From Diploscapter coronatus (taxonomy: Eukaryota > Nematoda > Chromadorea > Rhabditida > Rhabditidae), in the NCBI GenBank assembly GCA_964036155.1, contig OZ038423.1, forward strand, positions 1,054,001-1,118,000: DNA of 64,000 nt. The letters run 5' to 3'. Positions within the stretch are counted from its first letter, which is position 1, and every line of letters starts with the position of its first letter. Made by a program: the position numbers and the translations under genes. This document shows positions 33,114 to 44,900 of this stretch, piece after piece. Below the pieces are notes generated by a model. The model did no database searches and was not told the origin of the DNA. It was given only the letters and a program-made list of their open reading frames with translations.

Positions 33114-36100
33114 TCAAATGACCTGGGATTTCTTGCGCTCCGTGCTCAACTCCGATGGGCGTTTCCCCGAGCCGGATACCGGTCGTTTCACCGCTTTCTT
33201 CGACTTGGCGCATTTGGGGCAGTACCAGGGGATGTTCTCTGGAGGCTCTACGAGCAGACCAACGCAATGCCTAAAATTATATGTATGAGAGGATTTTCCG
33301 ATAAGATCGTTTTTATCGTCTCAGGATTTTTTTCCGGTAGATTCAAATTTCCCTCCCTCGATATTGATGATGCCGAAATCTAGGAGGCGCGTGTAGAGTG
33401 GTGCACAGTGATTTTAGTGATTAGAAAATCGAGAAATAGGACGCGAAAAAAGAGACTGGCCCTAAAATCGTTCTTTCTCTCCTCATTTTCGACCTCCCAG
33501 ATTTCGGCATCAACAATATTTTCCCAGCAAAATGGTAGTCTTTTACCAATGAAACCAATCGTCGCACGAATCGCAGCCCACCATGTTCGCTCCCTCTGTG
33601 TACGCAATGGAACAAGCGGGGCAAATCCAGATCTGAAAATACGCATTTTTAAATCGCTTATTTGGCTATTTTTGGTTTCCATACCTGCTCCTTTTCTACC
33701 TCTTCTTCCCCGGACGACTTTTCGTCGTGTTCGAAACTTGAAGAAGTACGTCTCAGCTCTGCTCCGTCAACGTATTTCAGAATGTCATTTTCTGGAATAA
33801 TATTTTTAGATCTCTTGTATTCTACACCCACATGCACTTTTTTCTTTTCCTCTACTCTCTCCTTAAAAAGTTAGTGTGGGTATGGAATATAAAAATGCTA
33901 TTTAAAAAATATATATTACCAAATTCAGATTTCTTCTTCTTAGCCTCCTTTTTTAGGTCTTCCTCCTTGTCGGCCTTCAATTTCTTCTCTGATTTTCCAG
34001 GGGGTCGTCCAGGTCGTCGTTTTTCTTTCATCAAAACGGGAGGTGGCGTCGGATCTTTGCTAAATTCGACGGCCGGCTGCTTTTTCTCGATGACAGTAAT
34101 CGGTTCAGACTTGGAAGACTTTTCGGATTTCTTCTGAAAATGAGCCTTTCAGCAACAACAATTTGTGAAGATTTAGATATGAAAAAATAATCCAGAAATT
34201 ACAGCGCATTTTCTCCCATCTTTTTTTAAAAATATTTTTGGTAAATCTTATTGTGATGAATTGATTCATTTCGAGGACCCTTGTAGTTGTCGCTTAGTTT
34301 ATAGAATGGCCATTCTAAAACTGAGTGACAACTACAAATGAGAAGCGGAGGCAGGTGAGTGATGGCTACAGGGAGCTCAATTTTAACACAACCCATGTGC
34401 CATACCTCATTAGAATTAGAAACCGAAGTGACGACCTGCGCCGGAATTCCGAACCCAGTCAGCAGCTTCAGCTTGGGAACAATCCTTTCCTCTTTCTTTT
34501 CAGCGACTTTTAACGTTTCTGGCTCCTTCTGAGCCACTTCGACAGATTTCTCCGATTTGATGCCGCCGCCAAGCTTGATCTTCAAAGGCACGACAAGTTT
34601 TGGCTCTGAAATTTGAAAATGGTCACCTTTCTCAAAGTTTTGTTTTTGCTTTCTTTTTTCAAATTTACCTTTCGGACTCTCCCTGTCCTTGTCATTGAGC
34701 TCCAACTTCGGAATTTTCTCGGGAGGCGAATAATTTGAAGAAGATTCCTTTTTCTTGGAGGTTGGGTTTTCTGAAAATCAAATTTCAGGAAAAAGATCCA
34801 ACACAAAGAAAACAGATAAAACCTGAATGTTTGTTGGAGATCTGAAGAACGATGCTTTGGGAGGTGCCGGGTCGCGAGTCGTTTTTCTTCTTGTCATCCT
34901 TCCTTTCCTTCTCCTTTCCGGGTTTGGTTTCGATCTCTTTCTTTTTCTCTTTTTCCCTTTCGTTGGATCGATCTTTTTTATCTGACGACCGGTCCCTTTC
35001 TCGTTTGTGCTTCTTCTTTTTCTTCTTGTGCGAGCGATGATGGTGATCCCGATCCTTTTCAGAACTGTCCTTCGAGTCCTTAAATTAAGAAAATTGGTCT
35101 ATGTTTGCAGAACTTTGAATAATTACCTTTTTCTTATCCTTCTTCCTCTTTTTCTTCTTGTCCTTCGTTCGTTCCTTGTCGACATTCTTGACCGAGTTCA
35201 ACATTGGAGGCGTTTCTTCTTCATTCATCTTCTTGGGTTTGTCATTCTTCTTTGGAGTCTCCAATTTTGGCACCGACTCATTCAGATCTGCAGGGAACGT
35301 CGTGACCAAAGCGGATTTTTCTGATAATTACGATAAGTGTTGAAAATTCGCGGGTATTTTTGAAAATACCTGAAGGAGAAAGAGCCGTTCCACCGACGAA
35401 GGGAACAGTATCAGAGTCACTGTCATCGGGGACTGAAAATAGGGAGAATAGTCGAATTTTCTGCAGAATTAATTTAAGTTTACCTTGCTGAGCACCAAAA
35501 ACTGAAGTTGCAGCAGCGGCGTTGTTAGAGCTCAGATGATTGGCAGTAGAAGTCGAGGGTTGATCAGCTTCAGCAATTTTCTCCTCTGCGAATGGAATCG
35601 TTTTCTCCTCCTCAGTCACCGATCTCACTAAAATTATACGTGTAGCTGTTTGAACAATGAGTAATTATAGTCTTAGGCAAAAAATTCTAAATCTGATGGA
35701 TTTTAAGTTAGACTATTTGTTGTTTTATGAATATCGCTACCTGATGTCTCAGCCAGATTCGAGTTCGATTTCGAGAAGACCAGCTTCAGTTTCGGCTGCT
35801 GTTGGTTCTGAGTGGTTAGACTCGATTTGGCTTGATTTTTATTTTGAGCAGGTGATTGCTGGACAGAGGTCGAGGCAGAGGCAGAGGCCGAGGCAGAAGC
35901 ATCGTTACTCAGATTGTTCAGAAGGGGATGAAGAGTGTCTAAAACCATAGAGTAGACATATATGAAAGAAGATAATGAAAGGAAGGCTATTTGGAAACCT
36001 CGAGCCATGAGAAATAGGCTGAGGGGTGACAGGAAAGACGATTCTTTTCTCACACTATTTCGCATGGCCTGAGGCTCGCAAGTTGTCTGAAAGGAACACC

Positions 36101-38594
36101 TTTCTTCTGCTGCTGAGCATTAGCAGCTAGCAAATTGTGCAGCATCAAGGCAGCAACCGCAGCGTTATTGTTGTCGATGCCGGACATCAGGTTCTGGTTG
36201 ACTGCATTCACGCCGATCAGCATTGAGGCGATCGTCATGTCCAGGGCAGCTTTCTGCGCCTTCTGGATTTCGGTGGCTTGCTGACGTCTCTGAGTCTCAG
36301 CTGCTTGTGTCGCGGCTTGACGAGCCTCTTTTCGGAGTTTCTCCTGGAAAAATTGAAGGTTTAAAATTGGACGATAACTAAATCTTCAGGAAGTAGTCGA
36401 TTTTACCTGCTCGAACATTTGTAACTGTTTCTTCTGGGCCTCCAGGAACGACTTGCTCATACTTGGAAGTTTCAACCCAGAAAGACTTCCTCCTCCCGTA
36501 TCACTCTTCTTTGCGAGTTTGGGAACTTTGAGCGGCTTATCATGCCTCTTTGTGTACTTCCTCTTCAAGGGAGGTACGAGAGAGGGATGAGTACTGTAAT
36601 TGCAAAATTTACTTGACCAAAAAACCCTATCCACCAACCTCTGATTTATTGTCGGTGAATTAGCAACCGGAGGCACAGAGCTGATGTCGGTCGAAGTCGA
36701 TTGATTACTATAACTGGCAGAATCAATGTTTGTTGTCATTTTATCAATGATTTTACCTCTCTTCTCCGTCCTCCCTATTCTGGCAGTTTTCCAGCGAGGG
36801 CATGGGTGAGTCGACTTTGTTGGCTTTCGTCTTGTTCTTGATTTTCTCCTTGATCGCACACGCCACTTCCAGCTGGGGAGGCAGTGGGGACTGAAACACA
36901 TGTACATATCAGCGATAACAAAACTCTTATCATTTAAAAATCCTTATCAATGCAGACAGCATTTCCTTATCACTGATAAAGTCACTTACGCTCGTGCCGG
37001 ACGATGTTCCCTCTCCCAACGAATTTGGATGAAATGTCGGAGGTTGCGCGGAGGTCATTTCTCGAGGGGCAAATTCCACGAGTTTTCTCGGTCGACCCTT
37101 CTTCTTCGGAATCTTGGGTGGTTTCTCAGCTTCGGCCTTCTCCTGACGAACAGCAGCGATGTTGGCGGAGGACATTATTCCTGAAAATAGTAGTTAAAAA
37201 TAACTAAGAAATAAACTATTTGAGCGCGTTTGAAATACCAAATCTTAGGAAGAGCAAATTGCTTAATGGAATTAAATTTGTTCACCAGTCAAAGAAGCGT
37301 GATCCGCAACGTGCTCCGACTCGACCACCTCGGGCGGATCCCTGTTCTTGCTCTGGAACAGACCCAAATTCTGAGCTGAACATGAGAAAAAGTCGGGGAA
37401 ATCGGCTATTTGCCTGAAATGTGTTGTTTTTATTGGAATTTTCGAAGGAGTCACGTACTTCTTCTCCGCTCCCCCAGACTTGAACATCGTCAGAAAATCG
37501 GCGTTTTCGTTGGTCCATTCCGGATGCGTTGCTGGGAAGTGGGATGGAATATATTCGGGTCGAACCTCAAATTAAGATTATTCAGTTCTTATAATACGAA
37601 AATTACAAAAACATCTTTAAAAGTGGAATAATTTTTAAAAGACAACTTTTAAACCACGAGCCCTCAAGCCACGCGAAATAGTATGGGAAAAGAAACCCGT
37701 ACCTTCCCCTAGCCATACACTATTTCGCAATGGCTTGAGGGGCTTACGGTTTCCAAATAACCTTTTTAAGACGTACCTCAAGTTCCTGTTCACTCGGCGT
37801 TGGAGCAAAAACGCCTCGATTCAGCGACTTGTTGACTGGAAAAGCGGTGACAGGTTTCAATGCTGGTACTGACCCGTTTTGCTGAACGTAGTCATGCAAT
37901 TCGGCTACAGGAAACCTCATCCTCTTGAAGGCATGATTCATGTCGTTTGGGACCAATTTGGTGCGCCCGGCTGAAATATTGAATCTCGAAAATACTTGAA
38001 TTGATATTTTGCTTCTCATGGCTATGCCTAATTACGAAAGAATTAAAAGTTCGTATCAAATATTCTGCGTCATATAACTTCCATTTTAAACTCTATCCTT
38101 AATCATATAAGAAGAATTATAACACATACCATGTTCAGCGTAGGTCTTGCCCTTCTTCCAGCAGTCAACCATGAACCTCCTAGCCAAATCGGTCAGCAAA
38201 TCGACCGACTCATTGCTCGTCGAGGAGAAGCTGAAGTTGTCCAGCAACGTGCCGACCGCTTGGCGAAGCACAGCCTGAAGTAATTACCTTCAAAACATGT
38301 CCTGGGAAATGGGATAATTTTGTTGAATATAGATGCTCCTGAAGCCATTTTATGCAGTTTTGATTATATCGCATCAGTTATTTTTTCTTGAGCCATTATT
38401 TCAAAGTTGACTAATTAATAATGATGAATTCGTCATTGATAAACCAACAAATAGTCAAGTTTGTAATTTGTGGCCAGAAAATAACAAATATCTGCAACAA
38501 GTTCCAGGGAACTTGGCATTTCGTGATCTTCAGGATTACTGTAGCTTCTTGAACACGGTACCTGAGCCGTGTCTTCGGGGCCGCCGGAGGCCAT
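33114..38594 (-). CDS. taf-3: TFIID subunit TAF3 (histone fold plus PHD finger)
   Basis: Nuclear core-promoter recognition factor; TAF3 PHD fingers bind H3K4me3. Twenty-one minus-strand exons give 1039 residues: 38562-38594, 38130-38274, 37777-37970, 37459-37565, 37286-37413, 36990-37180, 36757-36890, 36639-36707, 36407-36593, 36100-36343, 35741-35938, 35484-35627, 35370-35432, 35127-35287, 34823-35078, 34669-34770, 34406-34605, 33920-34133, 33685-33791, 33547-33632, 33114-33270. The histone fold is at about 12-60 (VLRQAVGTLLDNF and LLTDLARRFMVDC helices), pairing with TAF10 in known TFIID. AT-hook-like KKKGRPRK lies near 230 and RRPGRPPGK near 893. The middle is low-complexity: Ala/Gln/Asn, an (AlaSer)n run, and long Lys/Arg/Glu tracts. 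The PHD finger (960-1012) retains all zinc ligands and the cage Met and Trp (ANMVGC, DDWFHW). The start is the first ATG after an in-frame stop. Confidence 0.92.
33361..33530. mobile_element. MITE family D, copy 2
   Basis: In the final taf-3 intron, inside the PHD-coding part of the gene. Ends ATATTGATGATGCCGAAATC and GATTTCGGCATCAACAATAT, with the same interior as the other D copies. Confidence 0.8.
34281..34338. repeat. Near-perfect palindrome in taf-3 intron 17
   Basis: TTGTAGTTGTCGCTTAGTTT continues into ATAGAATGG, and directly abutting it is CCATTCTAAAACTGAGTGAC then AACTACAA. The 29-bp arms have almost no loop. Confidence 0.75.
35985..36087. mobile_element. MITE family A, copy 4
   Basis: In intron 10 of taf-3. 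Left end GGCTATTTGGAAACC, right end CGCAAGTTGTC, flanked on both sides by TGAAAGGAA, a clear target duplication of 8-9 bp. Confidence 0.82.
37642..37762. mobile_element. MITE family A, copy 5
   Basis: In intron 3 of taf-3. Left CAACTTTTAAACCACGAG, right GGTTTCCAAATAACC. The interior has GCGAAATAGTATGGG and CACTATTTCGC. Flanks share TTTTTAA, a possible imperfect duplication. Confidence 0.75.
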
Positions 38595-39170
38595 CGCGCA
38601 TTGGTCGTCGTACCCGTCGTCGAAGGATTCCCAAGCGCGTCACGTCGACTGACAGTATCCCGACTCAATTCCACATCTACCCCGGATCACAGCGTCAAAA
38701 CGGTGCTTCAGATGCCACCAACACAAGCCGAATCTGAAATTATGAAGGTAAAGTTGAGAATTTGGAGCAGAAAGAAGAGCGGCTAGCGTTAAAAACGCAT
38801 CGTGCACGAATATTTTCCAATCGATTTTCGCCACTTTGCGTATAAATGCAGTGCAAAACACAAGCAAGTTAGCAAAGAAACAACTATAGCTGTTTCCGGT
38901 GGTTTTTCGGCTGAAAGCAGCTAAAAATGAATTTTCAAGAAAAATGAAAACCATAAAAATTGTATTCGAAATTAAACTGCAGTATCAAAAATGCATGCAA
39001 CTTGTAACTATAGCTCAACCAAACAAATGATAACAATACGATTGTGATGAGCATTTATTTTGTACAAATTCAATACTGTAAAAGGCAGATGCATAAGTGA
39101 TAATGATAAGTGATATGTAAAATGAGATTATGGCAGCTTTTTTCGTCAATAAAACCCTTATTTCTAAGGA
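38595..39170. other. Spacer between taf-3 and the TMEM254-family gene
   Basis: No exon supported. It holds the taf-3 promoter (right of 38594) and the 3' UTR of the gene at 39171-39724, whose minus-strand polyadenylation signal is TTTATT near 39055. The part nearest taf-3 is GC-rich. Confidence 0.4.
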
Positions 39171-39724
39171 TTATGATTTCTTCTGCTTGGTTTCCGAGTA
39201 TGCCTTCAGTATTTTCAGCGATGGGAATCCAACGATAAACGTCTGCAGGGTCCATTTCTTTCTGGTATCGTCGCTGAAAATATCAATAAACCGAATAAAT
39301 AAAAATGGATAAATATTACTTTAATCCCGCGTCTTCAGCCAACTTGTAAGCGTACGCAGCTTCACCAACGTGCAAAACCACAGCGATGATATTGGCGAAA
39401 ATGACAAACTGAACTAATCAATTTTATCTAAAAAAAAAAAATAAGGGAAAATTGACCATAGGAAAAGTCTCAGCGATCCACGCAGCAGTTTTCCCGATCA
39501 CAGGTAAACAGGGGCTCGTCTTCAGGAACATTGGATTCCACCAGGCCATCTGAAAGTTTTTTTTATTTATTTTAATGAGTAATCTTGGCAAACTGTTAAA
39601 ATTATTTTAAACACATATTTAAAGAAAATGACTTGTTTTTCTCACTTACGAAGTTGATCCACAATCCAAATGGAATAATCACCCACCAGTACCATTTCGG
39701 CACGCGAAAGAAGGTGCCGTCCAT
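39171..39724 (-). CDS. TMEM254-family (DUF4499) membrane protein
   Basis: Four minus-strand exons (39650-39724, 39457-39549, 39320-39408, 39171-39273) encode 119 residues, close to the length of human TMEM254. Three hydrophobic segments are visible: the N-terminal WYWWVIIPFGLWINF, the middle FVIFANIIAVVLHVGEAAYA, and a C-terminal one around TLQTFIVGFPSLKIL. The signature HVGEAAYAYKLAEDAGL and WTLQTFIVGFPSL matches the family, ending in a Lys-rich tail. The molecular function of the family is unknown. The splice donor after exon 2 is GTCAAT, weak but in phase, and the acceptor TAGTTCAG restores the conserved segment. A 3' splice signal, TTTCTTCAG, ends two bases before the ATG, a likely trans-splice site. 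Confidence 0.85.
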
Positions 39725-41537
39725 TTCTGAAGAAATGAAAAGGCTGAATAATAAAATGAAATGAGATGAATTATCAAAGTTGATTCGAGAAAAATGATTA
39801 GAAATCAAATTTCACAACGAAAATGCTGATAAATGCGATATGATGAATAAATATCAAGTTGGACTCGGTGTAGCCGAGTAAACGGCGTTGGCCGAAAAAC
39901 AAAGAGTTTCATTATCTCAACTAGTGATCTTTGTTGTAAGTAAATGCAACTGTAGGTATTTTTAACTTGTGTGTCTATCTGATATATCGTAGATTTTGCA
40001 AGCTTTTTGTTTTTTTCGGCTGATCGAGTATTCTCACGGACCACGGCACATCTGTTTTCTATTATAAAAACGCGGTCGTATTTTTGCAGGAGTTCAAAAG
40101 TTTGCTGCAGCCAGAGGAAGAGCAAGTCAAATATTTTGAAAGTCGTCCGATTGAAAAGTCGATAGGGATCAGAAAAGTGAAAGAGTACGGCGAAATTAGA
40201 GACAAATGAGAAGTAATACGAAGAATTCGAGCTTGATGATGCAAAAGGCGCCCACGTGTAATGAGAGCAGTTGTTTCTTGAGAATTTATCGCTGTTTATC
40301 ATTTTCGACTTCTTTTTCATCTCTAATTTCAAACACTCTAAATATTATCACATAGCTACTTCAAGTATGACGTTTCAGAGTAAAACCGGTATTGATTGGT
40401 CGATCTTAGAATTTAAAAATATTTATTCTTTTTAATTTGCATTTATTCAACCATACATATCGTACAACAAAATAAGGGCATAGTAACGAGTGTGCTTAAA
40501 AATAGAATAATTAAAGGATTTTAAAAGAAAAGAAAAAGCGTCACCGAGAGGCTCGTGCATACCGATTTTGGAAAAAAAAGATCCAAGATTTATCCAAAAA
40601 GTAAAAAAACAAAGTAGTTTAAGTCCTGAATAAATTTTGAATTATAAGAAAATCACGCATTGATTTGGGAGATTAACGGATTGATAAAGTTTCGACGGAA
40701 TTGCAACGAAATGATCATCACTGAGCACAACTCATTTTCACTCATATTGGTTTAAATTCCGGTATAAATTAAAACACACCGCCCTGCTCTCTAACAGTAG
40801 AAAATCTTTCTTCTTCAACATTGTTCCATGCTATTTTTCTAAAAGAAAATAATAGCACGAGTGAAATGAAGAAGGAAACGATTTTTCTGCCGCTAAGAAG
40901 CAGAACACAGTGAAATAATCCTAAATACTGTTATTATACCGGAACTCTGAAAGTACAATGTAAACATATCGATATATCAGATGTTGAGATTTATAAGTAC
41001 ATTGCAGCGATTAAAGAACATTTCACTTGCGGGAGTGTCAATTGGAGCGTTTTTTTTTCCGAAAAGTGCATGTTTTATATTTTCATGATGATTGTATTTG
41101 TCGATGATTTTTTTTTATAAAAGCGCCGAAAATGCTTTGTTTTCTCAAGTTTCGCTTTTCGAAAAAAGGCCTGTGTGTGCAATAACACAAGAGTCCGTGT
41201 GACAGAAAAAAACGACCAAAAATATTTACCATTTTTGCAGGCTTTTTTGCCAAACGAAATCTCGAATATTAAATATCAAGTCTAAAGCAAGTCATGGATA
41301 GTCTTAAAACCATAATTTTTGTATATATGACCGTGTGAAAGGGATGTGTAAAACTCGGTGATTGACCCATTATTATTGAATTGAAGACGTTAAAGATGTG
41401 AAAGAGTTTGATAATATTGCAAACTTTGATGGGTTTTAAAAATAGACATCAAACTTTTTCGGAAAGCTAGACTTCACCTGCGGAGGGTGTAAGCTACGTC
41501 ACCTGTGTGGGGAGCATGGTTAGAAGGAAAAAGATCG

Positions 41538-41592
41538 GGCTGCAGCTTTTTGATACGACTTGACACGAATCGTGTCAAAAGGTTGCAGCCCT
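41538..41592. repeat. Short hairpin
   Basis: GGGCTGCAGCTTTTTGA and CTTGACACGA pair with TCGTGTCAAAAGGTTGCAGC. The GGGCTGYAA end recalls family E. Confidence 0.6.
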
Positions 41593-41741
41593 CAAAACAA
41601 ATGATGAAAACGAAGACCATATCGCAGAAAACTTAGTAGCCGATTAAATATCCATACATGTAGAGAAATTGCGAGCATATTTAGACTTGGAATTTTCGTT
41701 CATCTGAAAGTTTCGATTTGAAGAACGGATATGATGATTTT

Positions 41742-41841
41742 AAGGCGGAACTACTATTTGACGGAGGATGTTTTCCAAACGTTACTTCTCCCTCTCGATC
41801 CCTAGCTATAGACTCCTTCCTCCGTCATATAGTAACTGCCT
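41742..41841. mobile_element. MITE family B, copy 5
   Basis: Diverged copy: left AAGGCGGAACTACTATTTGA, right CGTCATATAGTAACTGCCTT, with GACGGAGGATG inside. Confidence 0.6.
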
Positions 41842-41979
41842 TTTAAAGCATACCTGATAAAATAACATCTGATCACTACAACTAGACCATTAATATAAAT
41901 ATATATATAGCCTCTCGATGGTTCACTTATCTGAAGTATCAAGCTTAAATAAACCTAAATGAATTTTAAGGCTTACCAA

Positions 41980-44900
41980 CTAGGAAGAGTTGGTGGAAAT
42001 GTTGTCTTTATCCCTGTTCTCTTTGGAGCTTTTCCGAAGTACCGAGGAGAACCATTTAATTATGGAGCCTTTCTTGCCTCCAGAGGACGACGTCGGGGAC
42101 GGGCTACTGGATGGGGGTTCTAAAGGAAAAAAAAACATATCTTGAAATTTAAATGATAAACAATCATAGGCCATCATGACGAAAGACTAAGAATATATTA
42201 TGAGAAAATGTTTCGTATCCTACACGCTAATTTGTCTATTGATCGGCAATTACTACGTGGCGGAGTGTGTATGTCTTTTCCATACTGTTTCTTTCAAACT
42301 TCATCTCTTGTTTATCACTAGCCATAGAACTCCACCATTTATAATTGTCCTATTGATCAAGTCATGATGTTACGCGATTTACAAGGTTAAAATTTCAATA
42401 GGTATTAAAAATGACCTAATTCCAGATTCGAGTTCTCCACGTCCATGTCTTCAGTCGATTTGGAGTCCCTCATATTGGCCAGCGTAGCCGCTTTCTTCCG
42501 TATCGCGATCCCTTTCGAGGTTGAGGACGAGGATGGCGAATTCTGACTAAAATTCAAAATCTCAGCCCGGATTTTCTCAAGCCCAGCTGGGCGAGCATTT
42601 CATTCAGCAAAATTGCGCTCATGAATGCGGAATTAATGTGGGCGTCTGCCGGGGTCCCCCAACATGCAAGCATAAAGACCGCGCGCACAACAGCGAGGGG
42701 GCGCAGGGTAAGTGAATCATGAAAAATTCCTCACCTCAGACTGACTTTGAGTCGCTCTTTGTGGCCGGCGTTATTATGCTGGCTACTTGACGAGGACTCG
42801 CTGTACTCGACGCCCTCCTGGATGGCGGTCAGGGTGGTCTTCCGGACTGTCGACGATTTGGGCGGGGATTTGGCCACGGACGGGAGATTCCCGGTGGACT
42901 GGCTCACTCGAGGACGAGACGTGATGATGCGGCCTCGGGTGCTGAAAATTTATCGCATTGTTATTTTGTTTTGTTGTTTTGTTGAATTTCATCAGATCAT
43001 CCGATTACTGCTTGTTGACTAAATATTTTGCCGCAATATTTCACAAGCCCAAACACAATGCACATATTAACATTGATCCCCTCAGCAGCTGACTGGGAGG
43101 AATCAAGGAAGTGTTGCAAAATCTATCATTAACGTCGATTTTAATGATCAAACAGATGGTTGTTTCAGGGTCAACAGTTTTTTTCATTCATCAAGTTATT
43201 TTTTGGAGAGAACAAAGAGGAATAGGAATGATGTGTGAGGAACTGGATGCTCGGCTGTTTATTTGTAATTTGGATTTTCATCGCCTTGAGGAAGCGCAGT
43301 TTTAGAGGAACATTGCAGGCGGCTCTCCTAGTGTCACGTGTGCGTGAATGGCCTCGGCAAGAACATTTGCATCATTCCGGGAGGAAAACTAAGCGCATCT
43401 TCGAAAATCTCAAAATTCCTCTAAATAAGTTTTTTTCCCGACATCTCAGCTTACAAACTCTCTCGTAGCGCCAAGCGCGTCGCGTTTCACCTTCCCCAAC
43501 AATCAAAGCCTGTTCTGCGATTCTCCCTACTTGCGGATTTTTTCTTCCTCTCGAAAAAATTTTGCATACGAATTCCGATCGCCAAAAGTGCTCCGAAGAC
43601 ACCATAGTTTACAGCGGCAAGTATTGCAAAATATTCGACGCACGAATTTTTGTAGCTTGGTATTCAGATTATAGTCCGCTTGAATAGGCAGGCTAAAGAA
43701 TATTGCAGACCCGATAAATATCCGAAGAAGGTTATTTTTTGCATTGGGAAGACTGTGTTGAGTTTAATTATGTGCGTTTTTCAAAAATTCTCTATACACA
43801 TATAGTCGATTAATACATGCGCAATATTACATCAGCCTCAGGCACTAGTAATAAAAGGTGTGTGGACCCGCGCGTATCTAAACATTTATAGCCTTGGAAA
43901 TGAAGTCTTAACTCGAATTCTGAAAATAGCAACTTCTAAAATCATGATTTTGTTTTGAGCGCTCAACATTTCAGATTCGAAATAACGGTAATTTCCGGTA
44001 CAGACTTCGAATTTAGAAGCATGGATGTTGTGGCTCTGAAAATAGACGCCTAGAATTGTTTGATAAAGTTCTTGCTTATCAGTACAAACACGACATCTCA
44101 TGAAATGTTGTAGTTGTCATGAGAGGAGAAATGAAAAAATCATATAATGATAAGCCTTATTGGCACATTGAAAGACAAAGGAATGCCCCTTCCCAAGGGT
44201 CTAAAAATGAGCCGCTTAGTCATATAAAATATATCGTGCGTAATATTAAGCTCCTCACTAATACCCGTATATTCAAAAATCAGCAATGTTGTTGATGTTT
44301 ACGAGCATAAAAATTTGTTTCGTAACAATTTTGATATCAGTTTTTGCAATTGCTTTTTTGTTTTTGATAACAATTTGATTGAGCGACGTGTTCTAGAAAT
44401 AGGTGCCATGTGACAATGCGTTATCGCAATAAATGTTTGCTACCAGAAAAATGTTTTAGTCAAGATATTTCTTCTGCATAATTGGAGATGAAATTTGTTG
44501 CTTGGGTTCAAAATCTCACGTTCTATGGTGCGTTTTGGTGCGCGAGCGGCGCGACCTTTGGGATTTTTTCTCGGACACAGATACGATCATCAAAATATCT
44601 GCGTCGAGACGATTTATAAAAGATCCTTTTCAGACAGAAAAAATCAACCCATCAGCTTCTAGGACCTTCTCCATTAGATTACAATGCTTGATAAGCGAAA
44701 ATTCGCTGTAAACGTTCTAAAAATTATCGGTGCTGTTTATTCGCTACGTTTTTCTGCAAAATCAGCGAAAGTGCTCGTAGGGAAGAGTTTAAAAGTTGCC
44801 AATCAGCCGATTTTTCGTGCAACGCTGATAAAAATCGGACTAAAATCTAGGGCTGTAAATGGAATCGCTGACGCTACTGAATTTTCTAAGCATAAAATGA

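Larger units (their letters stand above)
39725..41979. other. Intergenic region between TMEM254-family gene and the Ser/Pro-rich gene
   Basis: About 2.2 kb. A 175-codon minus-strand open frame (39805-40332) runs through the left part but lacks any recognisable domain and is strongly biased to Phe, Tyr and Ser, so I do not call it. A hairpin occurs at 41538-41592 and a family B element at 41742-41841. The right end is the 3' UTR side of the gene that stops at 41980. Confidence 0.4.

Noticed and set aside
39805..40332. 175-codon minus-strand open frame
   Set aside because: No recognisable domain, composition typical of AT-rich chance frames, no splice or upstream support.
42700..42715. GCGCAGGG match to the core of the C. 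elegans X-chromosome dosage-compensation motif
   Set aside because: Only a partial, single match next to a splice donor; not enough to claim a recruitment site.
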